Positions 35,800 to 45,492 are shown, counted from the first letter of the stretch. The stretch: DNA of 64,000 bases from an uncultured Roseobacter sp. (GCA_947501635.1 CANMWT010000003.1:248001-312000), one strand, 5' to 3'. Notes: generated from the letters alone by a model not told the origin. Made by a program: numbers and translations.

Positions 35800-37581
35800 A
35801 TGACCACAGAACAGATCATTCTCTTTTCGTTGTTCGGTGGCGTGTTTGCCATGCTGCTGTGGGGACGGTTCCGCTATGATCTGGTCGCATTTTCCGCATT
35901 GCTGATCGGTGTTGTGCTGCAGGTTGTCCCTACCTCCGAAGCGTTTTCAGGTTTCGGGCACCCCGCCACCATCATTGTTGCACTGGTTCTCGTAGTCTCC
36001 GCAGGGTTGGTCCGGTCCGGCGCGGTCTTCATGATAACACGCAGTTTCGTTGATAGCACCCGCAGCCTTGGTAGTCATATTGCGTTCATGGGTGGGATCG
36101 GCGCGGTACTGTCAGCCTTCATGAACAACGTAGCCGCCCTCGCCCTGTTGATGCCGGTCGACGTGCAGGCCGCGAACAAAGCCGGCAGAGCCGCGCGCCT
36201 GTCCCTCATGCCCCTGTCTTTTTGCACCATCCTCGGCGGCATGGTCACGCTGATCGGAACGCCGCCGAATATCATCATCGCTTCCTTCCGGCAGGATAAG
36301 CTGGGCGAAAGCTTTGGTATGTTCGACTTTGCCCCCGTCGGCGGCATTGTCGCAGCGGCAGGTGTGGCCTTTGTCGCGCTCGCCGGCTGGCGTCTGATCC
36401 CCGGCGCGAAAGGCGAAGGCGCCTTGGCCGAGGTGCGCAAGACCGCGCAAGACTATGTGGCGCAGTTGACGGTGCCCGACGGCTCCAAACTGATCGGGCA
36501 GCGGCTTTTCGATTTGTATGATGACGCCGAAAAGAACGACGTCGCGATCATCGGGCTGACACGGGACGGCGCGCGCAAATACGGCTTGCAGCGCAATACC
36601 GTTCTGCAGGCTGGCGATGCGATCGTCCTCGAAGCACAACCCGAGGCGCTGGATGAATTCCGCGCGGCACTGTCATTGGAATTCACCGACAAAGACGAAC
36701 AGGAGCGGATCGGTATCGCCTCAGAGGGCCTCTCGGTGATCGAAGCGGTTGTCCCGGAAACAGCGCGCATCGTCGGCAAAACCGCACGCCGTCTGGGCCT
36801 CGCGTGGCGCCGGCGCGCCGTGCTGCTCGGCATCTCGCGGCAAGGCCGCAGCATTACGCGGGAAGTGCGCCAAACGGTCGTGCAACCCGGCGACATCCTG
36901 TTGATCCTGACGCCCGAGGGCGATGAAACCGCCGTGTCCGACTGGCTGGGCGTACTGCCACTGGCGGATCGCGGACTTGTAGTGACGGACTATAAAAAGG
37001 TCTGGCTGGCCATCGGAATTTTTGTGGCCGCCGTTGCGCTGGCCGCGCTCGGTCTGGTCTATCTGCCCGTCGCACTGGGGTGCGTGGTCGTGGCATACGT
37101 GCTGTTTGGCATATTGCCCGTCGCGGAAATCTATGACCACATCGAATGGCCCGTTGTCGTGCTGTTGGGCTCCATGATCCCGCTTGGGGCTGCCCTCGAT
37201 GCAGCCGGCGGCACGGCGCTGATCGCCAACTCTCTGGTCGGATTTGGTGAAGGCTGGCCCACATGGGCGCTTCTGACGCTTTTGATGCTTGTCACGATGA
37301 CCCTGTCAGACGTGCTGAACAATACCGCCACCGCCATCGTCGCCGCCCCTGTCGCGGTGCAAATGGCCGAAAGCGTCAACGCCAACCCTGACCCGTTCCT
37401 GATGGCGGTTGCGATCGCTGCATCCTGCGCCTTTCTCACCCCCATCGGGCACAAAAACAACACGCTGATCCTCGGTCCCGGCGGCTATACTTTCAACGAC
37501 TACTGGCGTATGGGCCTGCCGCTGGAAATCCTTGTCGTGGCACTGTCAGTGCCCTGCATTCTTGTTTTCTGGCCACTCTAG
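35800..37581 (+). CDS. SLC13/DASS-family permease with two TrkA-C domains
   Basis: This 593-residue inner-membrane protein has the citrate/sulfate transporter (CitMHS/ArsB-like) fold split by a soluble insert. The first membrane block covers about residues 1-190 with GFGHPATIIVALVLVVSAGLV and TLIGTPPNIIIA. Two RCK-C (TrkA-C) domains follow near 205-300 and 300-390, and a second membrane block runs to the end with LLMLVTMTLSDVLNNTATAIVAAPVAV and FLTPIGHKNNTLILGPGGY. Such proteins usually carry sulfate, dicarboxylates or other anions with sodium; the substrate is not evident. The gene stands alone. Its leader carries competing hairpins. Confidence 0.88.
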   Translation: MTTEQIILFSLFGGVFAMLLWGRFRYDLVAFSALLIGVVLQVVPTSEAFSGFGHPATIIVALVLVVSAGLVRSGAVFMITRSFVDSTRSLGSHIAFMGGIGAVLSAFMNNVAALALLMPVDVQAANKAGRAARLSLMPLSFCTILGGMVTLIGTPPNIIIASFRQDKLGESFGMFDFAPVGGIVAAAGVAFVALAGWRLIPGAKGEGALAEVRKTAQDYVAQLTVPDGSKLIGQRLFDLYDDAEKNDVAIIGLTRDGARKYGLQRNTVLQAGDAIVLEAQPEALDEFRAALSLEFTDKDEQERIGIASEGLSVIEAVVPETARIVGKTARRLGLAWRRRAVLLGISRQGRSITREVRQTVVQPGDILLILTPEGDETAVSDWLGVLPLADRGLVVTDYKKVWLAIGIFVAAVALAALGLVYLPVALGCVVVAYVLFGILPVAEIYDHIEWPVVVLLGSMIPLGAALDAAGGTALIANSLVGFGEGWPTWALLTLLMLVTMTLSDVLNNTATAIVAAPVAVQMAESVNANPDPFLMAVAIAASCAFLTPIGHKNNTLILGPGGYTFNDYWRMGLPLEILVVALSVPCILVFWPL

Positions 37582-37614
37582 CCGCGGCCTGATCTGCCGC
37601 GGCTTCGCTGGCGA

Positions 37615-37869
37615 TCAGCCGCGTTTGACAAGCCCAATGAGAAACAGCAAAACAACTGCCCCCACCGTCGCATGAAAGACCGAGGCGATGAAACCGCCGC
37701 CAACAGCGAACCCCAGCGCCGGAAAAATCATACCCGCAACGAAGGCGCCCACAATTCCCACAATAATGTTGCCCAAAAGGCCAAAACCGCGCCCCTTCAT
37801 GATCTTGCCAGACAGCCAACCGGCCAATGCGCCGACAATCAGCATCGCAAACAGACTTCCAAACTCCAT
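37615..37869 (-). CDS. GlsB/YeaQ/YmgE-family membrane protein
   Basis: This 84-residue protein has three hydrophobic helices rich in Gly and Ala and is of the transglycosylase-associated (GlsB/YeaQ) type, often linked to stress but of unknown function. MLIVGALAGWLSGKIMKGRGFGLLGNIIVGIVGAF (written here only to name the family core, split near GRGFG) is conserved. I chose the ATG at 37869, with AGGGGG a few bases upstream; the frame is open to 37956, but that part lacks family resemblance. Confidence 0.85.
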   Translation of the reverse strand: MEFGSLFAMLIVGALAGWLSGKIMKGRGFGLLGNIIVGIVGAFVAGMIFPALGFAVGGGFIASVFHATVGAVVLLFLIGLVKRG

Positions 37870-37978
37870 TCTAACCCCCTGTTGACCCCTTACCGTCGCC
37901 CTACCGTCGCGCGTCAGGCGCACCTTGGCAAGAGCGGCCCCGTGCATACATCGCACGGCCCCTGTTGAATTGGCCGCG

Positions 37979-38998
37979 CTACGCGATGATCTGAACTACC
38001 CGCTCTACCGTCCAGAAAGAGGCAACCGCACCAATCGCATAGCCCGCAACCTTCAACCCATATGCCCCGGAACGCATCTGCCCCTCCAGAAACTGCGGCG
38101 CGACCAGACGGATGGCCGCTCCGATCGATACGACCACCGCCACAAAGGCCAACTGGCCCGCTTCGACCCCCAGATTAAACGTCAAAAGCGCCAGAGCGAT
38201 ATCACTATGCGGCAACCCGATCTCGCGCAGCGCGCTGGCAAAACCGAGCCCGTGCAGCAACCCGAATGCAAAGGCCACGATCCACGGTGCGCGTTGCATC
38301 AATGTATCGCGATCATCGCGCCGGTTAAGGATCTCGACCGCCAAAAAGACAATGGATAGCGCTATAACTGCCTCGACCGGGGCCATCGGCAAGGCAAACC
38401 ACCCCAGCGCCGAAGCCGCCAGAGTAATGCTATGCGCCGCGGTAAACGCGGTCACCGCCCAAACCAGTCGTTTGAGGTTAGAGATCAGTAAGAGCAGCGC
38501 CAACACAAACAGCAAATGGTCTATCCCGCCTAGAATATGGTCAAACCCAAGCGCAAAGTAGCTCCCTGATATTCCCCAACGCGTCGGCACCTCAGGCAAG
38601 ACCACCGATGGCGCATCCGGGGTCAGGCGAAAGGTCTGCGCAGGCGCATCAGGCACGGTGGTGTACCGCACCAGAACATCGGTCGCGGTCTCGGACAGCC
38701 CGTCAATCAGTACCGCCCCGCGCGACAAGGGTTCCTCGCATTTTGCCACCCAACCCACCACAAAGGCACGCCCGTCAAATCGTGGCGCAGGCCCGCGACG
38801 TGGGTCGCATGTTTCCGGCAGCACGGCGTCAATCTTCATGGGCTGGCCGGCGACCTGCGGCTTGCGCCAGGTTACGCGCCACTGCCCGTCTTCCAGCGCG
38901 TTTATCTCCAGATACCCCGGCTCCAGCGCATGCGCCTTAGCCCGCGGCACTGGCAGCGCCACCATCAGCAGAGCCGCCAAAAGAACCACAAGCCTCAT
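37979..38998 (-). CDS. HupE/UreJ-family membrane protein with periplasmic N-domain
   Basis: This 339-residue protein starts with a signal peptide (cleavage near AKA-HALEPG) and continues with about 120 residues of predicted periplasmic beta-rich sequence containing two cysteines. It then has six hydrophobic helices with the HupE/UreJ motif FDHILGGIDHLLF at 152-164. HupE proteins carry nickel or cobalt in systems that have been tested; the metal here is unknown. The start overlaps the stop of the PPIase gene by 4 bp, so the two are coupled and probably work together. No hydrogenase or urease genes are near. Confidence 0.85.
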   Translation of the reverse strand: MRLVVLLAALLMVALPVPRAKAHALEPGYLEINALEDGQWRVTWRKPQVAGQPMKIDAVLPETCDPRRGPAPRFDGRAFVVGWVAKCEEPLSRGAVLIDGLSETATDVLVRYTTVPDAPAQTFRLTPDAPSVVLPEVPTRWGISGSYFALGFDHILGGIDHLLFVLALLLLISNLKRLVWAVTAFTAAHSITLAASALGWFALPMAPVEAVIALSIVFLAVEILNRRDDRDTLMQRAPWIVAFAFGLLHGLGFASALREIGLPHSDIALALLTFNLGVEAGQLAFVAVVVSIGAAIRLVAPQFLEGQMRSGAYGLKVAGYAIGAVASFWTVERVVQIIA

Positions 38999-39825
38999 TG
39001 CGCCAGAACCGCTGCAGGGTCAGGGCGCTCCACCTCATACTGGTTGCGCAAGCCTTCAAACCGCGCCGCCCGCAGTGTTGCCGCCATCTCGGCGCGCCAG
39101 TCCAACTCGACCGCCTCGCGCAATTCCTCAAATGGCGGCAAAACGCCTTCTTCAAAAGCGTCAAGCCGCACCAGATGACTGCCGTAACCCGACATCACCG
39201 GACCCGACCACGTAGACTGCGGCATGGCGCGCAGGCTTTCGAAAAAACCTGCCCCGAATGTGCCATCTACCGCCTGCTGTGGGCTTAACGCCATACCGAC
39301 TGGCAATAGCGTTCTTTCGCCCAGGCTGTCCGGCGAAACTCCGGCATCAAGGGCCGCGCGCAGCGCCTCAACCGTCCCCTCCGGCCCGGCCGGTACCATG
39401 ACCTGCGTAAACGCAAGGTGCGGCGCGCGCTCGAACTTGCTGGCATTCTCCGCAAAATGCGCGCGCAAAACCTCTTCCGTGGGGGACGCTGCAGCAGCGC
39501 CGGCCTCGGTCAGAAACTCCATCTTCTGGCGCAATCTGCGCCGCACAATCGCGTCTCCCTGATCCAGCCCCAATAGCAACGCCTCGCGCACGTAAATCTC
39601 TTCGCGTACAAATTCGTCCATCAATCCGCCAAGTTCCTCGGCAGTGGGAGGCCGCCGCCATGTTGCCGCAAACTGCTCCGCCAACCAGGCTGCATCCTGC
39701 GTTGAAACGGCGATCACGGGCTTGTCCGGAGCAGGCGGTTCATCATTCACGGCCGCATTCAACGCAAAAATCGCAACGCCAAGCACCAGAAAATGAAAAA
39801 GAGGTTGTTTGAATATTGTCTGCAT
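38995..39825 (-). CDS. Membrane-anchored peptidyl-prolyl cis-trans isomerase (SurA/PpiC type)
   Basis: This 276-residue protein starts with an N-terminal membrane helix (FHFLVLGVAIFALNAAV). A helical chaperone-like part follows (EELGGLMDEFVREEIYVREALLLGLDQGD), then a parvulin-like domain that appears poorly conserved (HLAFTQVMVP through WSGPVMSGYGSHLVRLDAFEEGVLPPFEE). An ATG at 39825 is preferred over the TTG at 39837, which is only 2 nt from an AGGAGG. It is coupled to the HupE-like gene by a 4-bp overlap, so it may fold that protein's periplasmic domain; this is inference. Confidence 0.8.
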   Translation of the reverse strand: MQTIFKQPLFHFLVLGVAIFALNAAVNDEPPAPDKPVIAVSTQDAAWLAEQFAATWRRPPTAEELGGLMDEFVREEIYVREALLLGLDQGDAIVRRRLRQKMEFLTEAGAAAASPTEEVLRAHFAENASKFERAPHLAFTQVMVPAGPEGTVEALRAALDAGVSPDSLGERTLLPVGMALSPQQAVDGTFGAGFFESLRAMPQSTWSGPVMSGYGSHLVRLDAFEEGVLPPFEELREAVELDWRAEMAATLRAARFEGLRNQYEVERPDPAAVLAQ

Positions 39826-40098
39826 GTACCCGTTCAATCCCTCCTCGTGACCCGCATGCCAGCTCTCAGGCAGCGCTACACCTCACGCTAGCATGTCGCG
39901 CACCAATAAGAAGTCCTTTTTGACACCTTCAAACGGCAGGTCGGCCAGGCGGGATCGCCTCCGACCGGTCGCGGTGTGCCCCCCTTGACCCTGCGCAATG
40001 GAGTACGCTGAAAAACGTCACTGCCGCGCTGCCCGGGTCGAAATGTCTTGGCTGGTAAGTCCAGTTGTGTACTCTGAGACAACATAGAGGACTATCAA

Positions 40099-41655
40099 AT
40101 GAAAATTTACAAAAGCACTTTTCCGGACGTCACCATTTCAAACAAGACTATTTCGCAGCGCGTCTTCGAAGGGATCGATCCTGACATGACCATCCTTGTG
40201 GATGGCCCCTCGGGGCGTTCGCTGAGCGGCGCGGAATTTATCGCGACGGTGCAGGCCATTGCTGGCGGGCTGACAGCGCGCGGCTGGGGGGCGGGGCGAA
40301 CCGTGGCCCTGATGGCCCCCAACATTCCCGAATTCTGCAGCGTGTTTCATGCCACTGTTTGGGCGGGGGGCACCGTAACGACCATCAATCCCACGTATAC
40401 CGCGCATGAGGTCAACCACCAGCTGATCGACGCCGATGCAGATGTGCTTGTCACCATCGCAGCCTTTGCCGAAACCGCCGCACAGGCGATTGAGGGCACG
40501 CGGGTCAAGGATATCGTCATCATCGGCGATGCCCCCGAAGGTATGATCCCATTGGCAGAGGTCACAGGCCCCGCGATCAAGGAACAGGTTGCCGTCGACG
40601 TGGCCGAGCATATTGCGGTGCTGCCCTATTCGTCCGGCACCACCGGCCTGCCCAAGGGCGTGATGCTGACGCACCAAAATCTGGTGGTCAATCTGGATCA
40701 GGCCCTACCGCCTGCCGGACTGGGCCCGGGCGAAATGACCGTGGCCTTCCTGCCGTTCTTTCATATCTACGGGTTGCAGGTGATGATGAACTTTTATCTC
40801 GCCGCCGGTGCAGGGGTGATCACCCTGCCCCGTTTCGATCTTGAGATGTATCTCAAGCTGGTTGTTGCACACAAAACGCCCGCCCTTTGGGTTGTGCCGC
40901 CCGTAGCGCTCGCATTGGCGAAACACCCAATGGTGGACGCCTATGATCTCAGCACGGTCGAGCGGGTATTTTCTGCTGCCGCCCCATTGGGCGCGGAGGT
41001 TGCAATCGCAGTTGGCGAGCGACTGAACGCGAAATCGGCACAAGGATATGGCATGACCGAATTGTCGCCTGTCAGCCATCTCGCACCGTTCAACATCGGC
41101 AAGCCCGGCGCGGCGGGCAAAACGATTTCCAGTACCGAATGCCGCATTGTCGATCCGGCAACAGGGCAGGATATGCCGGGCGGCACCGACGGAGAGCTTT
41201 GGATCAGGGGACCGCAGGTGATGAAGGGTTATCTCAATAACCCACACGCTACCGCGGAAACCATCGTTGAGGGCGGTTGGCTGCGCACCGGTGACATCGC
41301 GCATTTCGACGAGGATGGGGAGCTGTTTATTACCGACCGCCTCAAGGAGCTTATCAAGTACAAAGGGTTTCAGGTCGCACCGGCAGAGCTTGAGGCAGAA
41401 CTGGTCGCCCACCCCGCCATCGCCGACGCAGCCGTCATCGGGACGCCGGACGACGACGCGGGCGAACTGCCCACCGCCTTTATCGTTTCGGCACCCGGGC
41501 AGGCCGCACCACCCCTTGAAGAGGTGCAGGCCTATCTTGATGACCGCGTGGCCCACTACAAACAGATCCGCATTCTCCACACGGTCGACGAGATCCCGAA
41601 ATCGGCCTCAGGCAAGATCTTGCGCCGTGTGCTTCGCGACACACATCAGTCCTGA
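40099..41655 (+). CDS. 4-coumarate-CoA-ligase-like acyl-CoA synthetase
   Basis: This 518-residue ANL-superfamily enzyme activates a carboxylate with ATP and joins it to CoA. It has the P-loop SSGTTGLPKG at 178-187, the adenine-site GYGMTELSPVSH, LWIRGPQVMKGY, GWLRTGDIAHFDEDGELFITDR and the hinge-region KGFQVAPAELEAEL, with the catalytic lysine in PKSASGKILRR near the C-terminus. It resembles plant-type 4-coumarate ligases more than long-chain fatty acyl ligases, but the substrate cannot be fixed. An AGAGGA lies 7-12 nt before the ATG. It stands alone, convergent with cheW. Confidence 0.87.
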   Translation: MKIYKSTFPDVTISNKTISQRVFEGIDPDMTILVDGPSGRSLSGAEFIATVQAIAGGLTARGWGAGRTVALMAPNIPEFCSVFHATVWAGGTVTTINPTYTAHEVNHQLIDADADVLVTIAAFAETAAQAIEGTRVKDIVIIGDAPEGMIPLAEVTGPAIKEQVAVDVAEHIAVLPYSSGTTGLPKGVMLTHQNLVVNLDQALPPAGLGPGEMTVAFLPFFHIYGLQVMMNFYLAAGAGVITLPRFDLEMYLKLVVAHKTPALWVVPPVALALAKHPMVDAYDLSTVERVFSAAAPLGAEVAIAVGERLNAKSAQGYGMTELSPVSHLAPFNIGKPGAAGKTISSTECRIVDPATGQDMPGGTDGELWIRGPQVMKGYLNNPHATAETIVEGGWLRTGDIAHFDEDGELFITDRLKELIKYKGFQVAPAELEAELVAHPAIADAAVIGTPDDDAGELPTAFIVSAPGQAAPPLEEVQAYLDDRVAHYKQIRILHTVDEIPKSASGKILRRVLRDTHQS

Positions 41656-41802
41656 ACAGCACCCCGGGACAAAGCTGCCTGCGTCAAACCGGCGTTGCGC
41701 GCAGCCGGCTCTGGCGACGCAGAGAGCATCGCCGTCGCGGGGAGTTCAGCCAGCACGGGAAGGGCGCTTGAAATCCCCTGACAAGATTACTGCGCGCCGT
41801 GC

Positions 41803-42243
41803 CTAAGCCGCCTCTTTCTCTGGGGCAAGCGCCATGCCGAGATCGAGGATACGGATCATCTGCTCATCTACCACAGTCAAGCCACGCACATAGTTGTGCT
41901 TGGCCCCATTGGCCATGTCCGGCGGCGGGCGCATATCCTCTTCCGACAGCGCGATGATGTTCGACACCGAATCCACCAAAAGTCCCACGGCCATATCGTT
42001 CACTTCGGCCACGATAATAACGCTGCGGGCGTGAATTTCGGGCGACGGCAAACCAAGTCGCGCGGCAAGATCAATCAGCGGCAGCATCTCGCCCCGCAGA
42101 TTAATGACCCCAAGCTCGAACTTCGGCGTATCCGGCATGGCGGAAGGCTCACTCCACCCCCGGATCTCTCGGGTAAGCGCGATATCAATGGCATACCCCT
42201 CACCACTGACTTCAAAAGACAAATATTCGACAACTCCAGACAT
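41803..42243 (-). CDS. cheW: Chemotaxis coupling protein CheW
   Basis: CheW couples methyl-accepting receptors to the CheA kinase. The 146-residue product is a single CheW domain with YLSFEVSGEGYAIDIALTREI, INLRGEMLPLIDLAARLGL and VGLLVDSVSNII. No receptor, kinase or other chemotaxis gene is present in the window, so it is an orphan here. A 7-bp dyad CACGCAG/CTGCGTG lies in its leader (42285-42301). It shares a strand with the Mrp operon but is separated from it by 166 bp. Confidence 0.92.
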   Translation of the reverse strand: MSGVVEYLSFEVSGEGYAIDIALTREIRGWSEPSAMPDTPKFELGVINLRGEMLPLIDLAARLGLPSPEIHARSVIIVAEVNDMAVGLLVDSVSNIIALSEEDMRPPPDMANGAKHNYVRGLTVVDEQMIRILDLGMALAPEKEAA

Positions 42244-42409
42244 TTCTCGGCCTTCCTTCGTGTTCGACAGGCCCCAAGCCGGGCCACGCAGAAACTGCGT
42301 GCCGTGCGCCCCCTACAGGGCAATGAGAGGCGCGCCGCAGCGGCATCCCTACCTGACCTGCAGCCACTTTCCCCGATTCCGGTTATTTTCGCGTTAAGAC
42401 CGAAGCCCT

Positions 42410-42802
42410 TCAGGCGCCTGTCTGGGGTTTGGCCCGCGCCTCTTCACCCGGCGGCACATCCAGAGTGGACCACATCTCGTCCTCGGCAGGCACAGGCAGC
42501 GCTTCACAGGCCCGCTTGTGGATGTTCACCTTGGCGATGAAATTGGCAGAGATCGGCGCTGTCACAAAGAGAAACGCAAGGATCAGCAATTCGTGGAACG
42601 ACGGCTCTCCCAAGGCATAGGCATGAGCCATAGACGCCAGCAAAAACGCCCCGATGCCTACCGTCGCAGCCTTTGTCGGGGCGTGCAGACGCGTCATGGA
42701 ATCGTTCAGCTTAAGCAGGCCAATCGCCGCCACGAAGGTAAAGATCGCCCCGATAATCAAAAACACAATGGTCGCGTATATCGCAATCAGTTCTAGGGTC
42801 AT
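42410..42802 (-). CDS. mrpG: Na+/H+ antiporter subunit G
   Basis: MrpG (MnhG/PhaG) is one of the small subunits of the multi-subunit Na+/H+ antiporter. The 130-residue product has three membrane helices with FTFVAAIGLLKLNDSMTRLHAPTKAATVG, the family core, and a hydrophilic tail of about 40 residues. Its start overlaps mrpF by 4 bp. It is the last gene of the operon. Confidence 0.93.
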   Translation of the reverse strand: MTLELIAIYATIVFLIIGAIFTFVAAIGLLKLNDSMTRLHAPTKAATVGIGAFLLASMAHAYALGEPSFHELLILAFLFVTAPISANFIAKVNIHKRACEALPVPAEDEMWSTLDVPPGEEARAKPQTGA

Positions 42803-43086
42803 TCGATGATATCCCCCCGCAGCACGAACCGCGCCAAAGCGACCGTGGACACAAAGCCCAGCATCGCAATGATCAGCGTGACCTCGAAATACACCCGCGT
42901 GCCCTGCGTCACACCCAACAGCACAATCAGACCGATGGCATTCAACACCATCGTATCCAGCGCCAGAATCCGGTCACCCGTGTCCGGCCCGATCACCAGC
43001 CGCACCATCGCCATCAACTGGCTCACGGACAGAACTGTGAAACCGGCAATCAACATCCAGTTCATAACCTCAAGCGCAAAACTCAT
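42799..43086 (-). CDS. mrpF: Na+/H+ antiporter subunit F
   Basis: MrpF is a 95-residue protein with three helices and the conserved VRLVIGPDTGDRILALDTM segment. It overlaps both mrpE and mrpG by 4 bp. In better studied systems MrpF is needed for sodium and, in some cases, bile-salt efflux. Confidence 0.93.
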   Translation of the reverse strand: MSFALEVMNWMLIAGFTVLSVSQLMAMVRLVIGPDTGDRILALDTMVLNAIGLIVLLGVTQGTRVYFEVTLIIAMLGFVSTVALARFVLRGDIIE

Positions 43087-43583
43087 TGGAAAATCTCCTT
43101 CAGTCTCGCCTCATAGCGCTGCTTGATCTCGTCGCATACCGCCTGCGGGTCCGGCGCATCCAACGCATGCACCAACAGGCTGCGCCCTTCGTTGGACAGA
43201 TCCGCCGAAACGGTGCCGGGGGTCAGCGTGATTGTGCCCGCCAGCAGCGTGATCGCCTCTGGCGTGCGCAGATCAAGCGGCACCTCAACCCATGCAGGCT
43301 GCAATTGTGCGTTGGACTTGGTCAAAATGATCCATGCCACCTGAATATTGGCCACGATGATGTCGTAGATGACGATCAAACAATAGCTCAGCATCTTTCC
43401 TGCGCGAAACCCTTGCGGGCGATCCGGCCACCACACTGCGGTGATACGCGGAATGATAATCCCCAGAATGACGCCGAAAACGACCATCCCCGCCGAAACG
43501 TCGTTTTGCAGCATGACCCAGACAATGGTCATGATCACAGTCAGCAGCGGGTGCGGAAAAAGCCAGTGCAAAAGACGGGTCAT
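43083..43583 (-). CDS. mrpE: Na+/H+ antiporter subunit E
   Basis: MrpE (166 residues from the ATG at 43583) has an N-terminal membrane block (PLLTVIMTIVWVMLQNDVSAG) and the conserved LLAGTITLTPGTVSADL segment. I took the ATG 1 bp after the mrpD stop because a GGGAG precedes it; nine extra upstream codons are open but would overlap mrpD. Confidence 0.92.
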   Translation of the reverse strand: MTRLLHWLFPHPLLTVIMTIVWVMLQNDVSAGMVVFGVILGIIIPRITAVWWPDRPQGFRAGKMLSYCLIVIYDIIVANIQVAWIILTKSNAQLQPAWVEVPLDLRTPEAITLLAGTITLTPGTVSADLSNEGRSLLVHALDAPDPQAVCDEIKQRYEARLKEIFQ

Positions 43584-43584
43584 G

Positions 43585-45138
43585 TCAGTGATCTCCCTCT
43601 TTGGCGGCATCGGGCTTGCTCAGCTTGCCCGGCGTCTCCAGCACCGTCGAAATATAGGGCTGTGGCGCGTAAAGCTGCTGTGACGTGGTGGTCATATACT
43701 GATGGATCGGACCGGCAAAGGCAGTATGCGCAATCAAAAGCGTAACAAGCCCGCCGACTGCGACATAGGACAAGGTGGAGGGTGGTGCACCGGGTGTGGT
43801 CCCCTCTTGCGCCGGCACCGCCTTGGCCTTCCAGAAGACCACACTGCCCGCACGCGAAAATCCGACCACATTGACGAGGCTGGAAATCAGTACGATCGCA
43901 AAGACCCAGACAACCGCATCTGTGGGGAAGGACGCCTCAAGTACCAGCAGCTTGCCAAGAAAGCCCGACAGCGGCGGCAGCCCGGTCATCGCGATCGCCC
44001 CCACGAAGAACAGCGCCGAGACCAGCACCGCACCCGCCACTGGCGGCAGCGCAACCAACCGCAAATCCTCTCGGCTGGATTTGACCATATCCACAATCAG
44101 AAACAGCGTCGCGGCGGCAAAGGTCGAATGTACGATATAGTAAAGCGCGGCTGCCGTGCTTGCCGGCGTAAAAAGCGAAATGGTCACCATCACCATACCC
44201 ATCGATCCGATCACCGCAAAGGTGACCAGCCGGTCGAGCTTGCGCGCGGCCAGAACGCCCAACGCCCCCAACGCGAGGGACACCAGGGCCGCGCCCAGCA
44301 GCCAGTCGGCCTGCAAACCCGCAGTCACCTCAAGGTCTGGCGGAAAGATCATCGTGTAGACGCGGATGATCGCATAGGCCCCGACCTTGGTCATGATCGC
44401 AAACAGAGCGGCAACAGGGGCGGGCGCCTCGGCATAGCTGGACGGCAGCCAGAAATGCAGCGGCACAAGTGCCGCCTTGATCGCAAAGACAAGCAGCAAC
44501 AAAACCGCCGCCACACGGATGCCAACCGTCTCACCCGGATCGATGGCCGTGACGCGCTGCGCCAGATCGGCCATGTTCAGCGTGCCCGTTTCGGCGTATA
44601 TCGACCCCAGTGCAAAGAGAAACAGTGTCGAGCCGATCAGGTTGAAAAGCACATATTGCACGCCCGCGCGCAGCCGCACGTTCCCGCCCGAGTGGATCAT
44701 CAACCCGTAAGAAGCAATCAGCAGCACTTCAAAGAAGACGAACAGATTGAAAAGGTCGCCCGTCAGGAACGCCCCCATAATCCCCATCAACTGGAACTGG
44801 AATAATGCGTGAAAGTGCCGACCGCGCATGTCCCAGTTTGACCCTATGGCATAGAGCAGCACCATAAGCGCCAGCACAGCTGTCAGCAGCACCATCAGCG
44901 TGGACAACCGGTCGCCCACCAGAACGATGCCGAAGGGCGCCGCCCAGTCTCCCAGTTGGTAAAGGGTGATCGTCCCGTCAGAGGCCTGCCATGCAAGCCC
45001 GGCTGAAATCGCGATCAGCCCCAGCACACCGGCAACGGAAAACACGCGCTGGATGCCGATGTGGTAGCGTGCGGCCAGCACAATGAAGGGCGCCACCAGT
45101 GCCGGCAGCAATACGGGAAGGATGATCCAATGTGTCAT
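43585..45138 (-). CDS. mrpD: Na+/H+ antiporter subunit D
   Basis: MrpD is a large membrane subunit homologous to the NuoL/M/N proton-pumping subunits of complex I. The 517-residue product has about 14 helices, with LTGDLFNLFVFFEVLLIASYGL (shown only for the conserved FFE glutamate), the central lysine segment AIKAALVPLHFWLPSSYAEAP and TGLPPLSGFLGKLLVL. It overlaps mrpC by 4 bp. Confidence 0.95.
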   Translation of the reverse strand: MTHWIILPVLLPALVAPFIVLAARYHIGIQRVFSVAGVLGLIAISAGLAWQASDGTITLYQLGDWAAPFGIVLVGDRLSTLMVLLTAVLALMVLLYAIGSNWDMRGRHFHALFQFQLMGIMGAFLTGDLFNLFVFFEVLLIASYGLMIHSGGNVRLRAGVQYVLFNLIGSTLFLFALGSIYAETGTLNMADLAQRVTAIDPGETVGIRVAAVLLLLVFAIKAALVPLHFWLPSSYAEAPAPVAALFAIMTKVGAYAIIRVYTMIFPPDLEVTAGLQADWLLGAALVSLALGALGVLAARKLDRLVTFAVIGSMGMVMVTISLFTPASTAAALYYIVHSTFAAATLFLIVDMVKSSREDLRLVALPPVAGAVLVSALFFVGAIAMTGLPPLSGFLGKLLVLEASFPTDAVVWVFAIVLISSLVNVVGFSRAGSVVFWKAKAVPAQEGTTPGAPPSTLSYVAVGGLVTLLIAHTAFAGPIHQYMTTTSQQLYAPQPYISTVLETPGKLSKPDAAKEGDH

Positions 45139-45491
45139 CGCGCCTCTCCTTCCTCTGCGGGCTCTGCGGGGTCGTTTACCGTGTCGTCATCGCCGCCCAG
45201 ATACGCCCCCAAAGCGATCATGACCACAACGGCCGTCATGCCGAATGAAATCACAATCGCCGTCAGCACCAGCGCCTGCGGCAAGGGATCGGAGTAAAAA
45301 ACACCCTCGACGCCCTTTTGCAGGATCGGCGCGCCCCCGACTACCAGACGGCCCGAGGCAAAGAGAAAGATGTTGACCGCATAGGTCAGCAAAGAAATGC
45401 CGATGATGACCGGAAAGGTCCGCAAGCGGAAAACGAGATAAAGTCCTGCGGCGGTCAGCACACCAATGGCAGATGCAACAAGCAGTTCCAT
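45135..45491 (-). CDS. mrpC: Na+/H+ antiporter subunit C
   Basis: MrpC is homologous to NuoK. The 118-residue product from the ATG at 45491 has three helices, with VFRLRTFPVIIGISLLTYAVN and the conserved DPLPQALVLTAIVISFGMTA. The tail is acidic. The ATG overlaps the region right after the mrpA stop; the open frame continues upstream to 45566 inside mrpA but that part is not family-like. Confidence 0.94.
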   Translation of the reverse strand: MELLVASAIGVLTAAGLYLVFRLRTFPVIIGISLLTYAVNIFLFASGRLVVGGAPILQKGVEGVFYSDPLPQALVLTAIVISFGMTAVVVMIALGAYLGGDDDTVNDPAEPAEEGEAR

Positions 45492-45492
45492 G

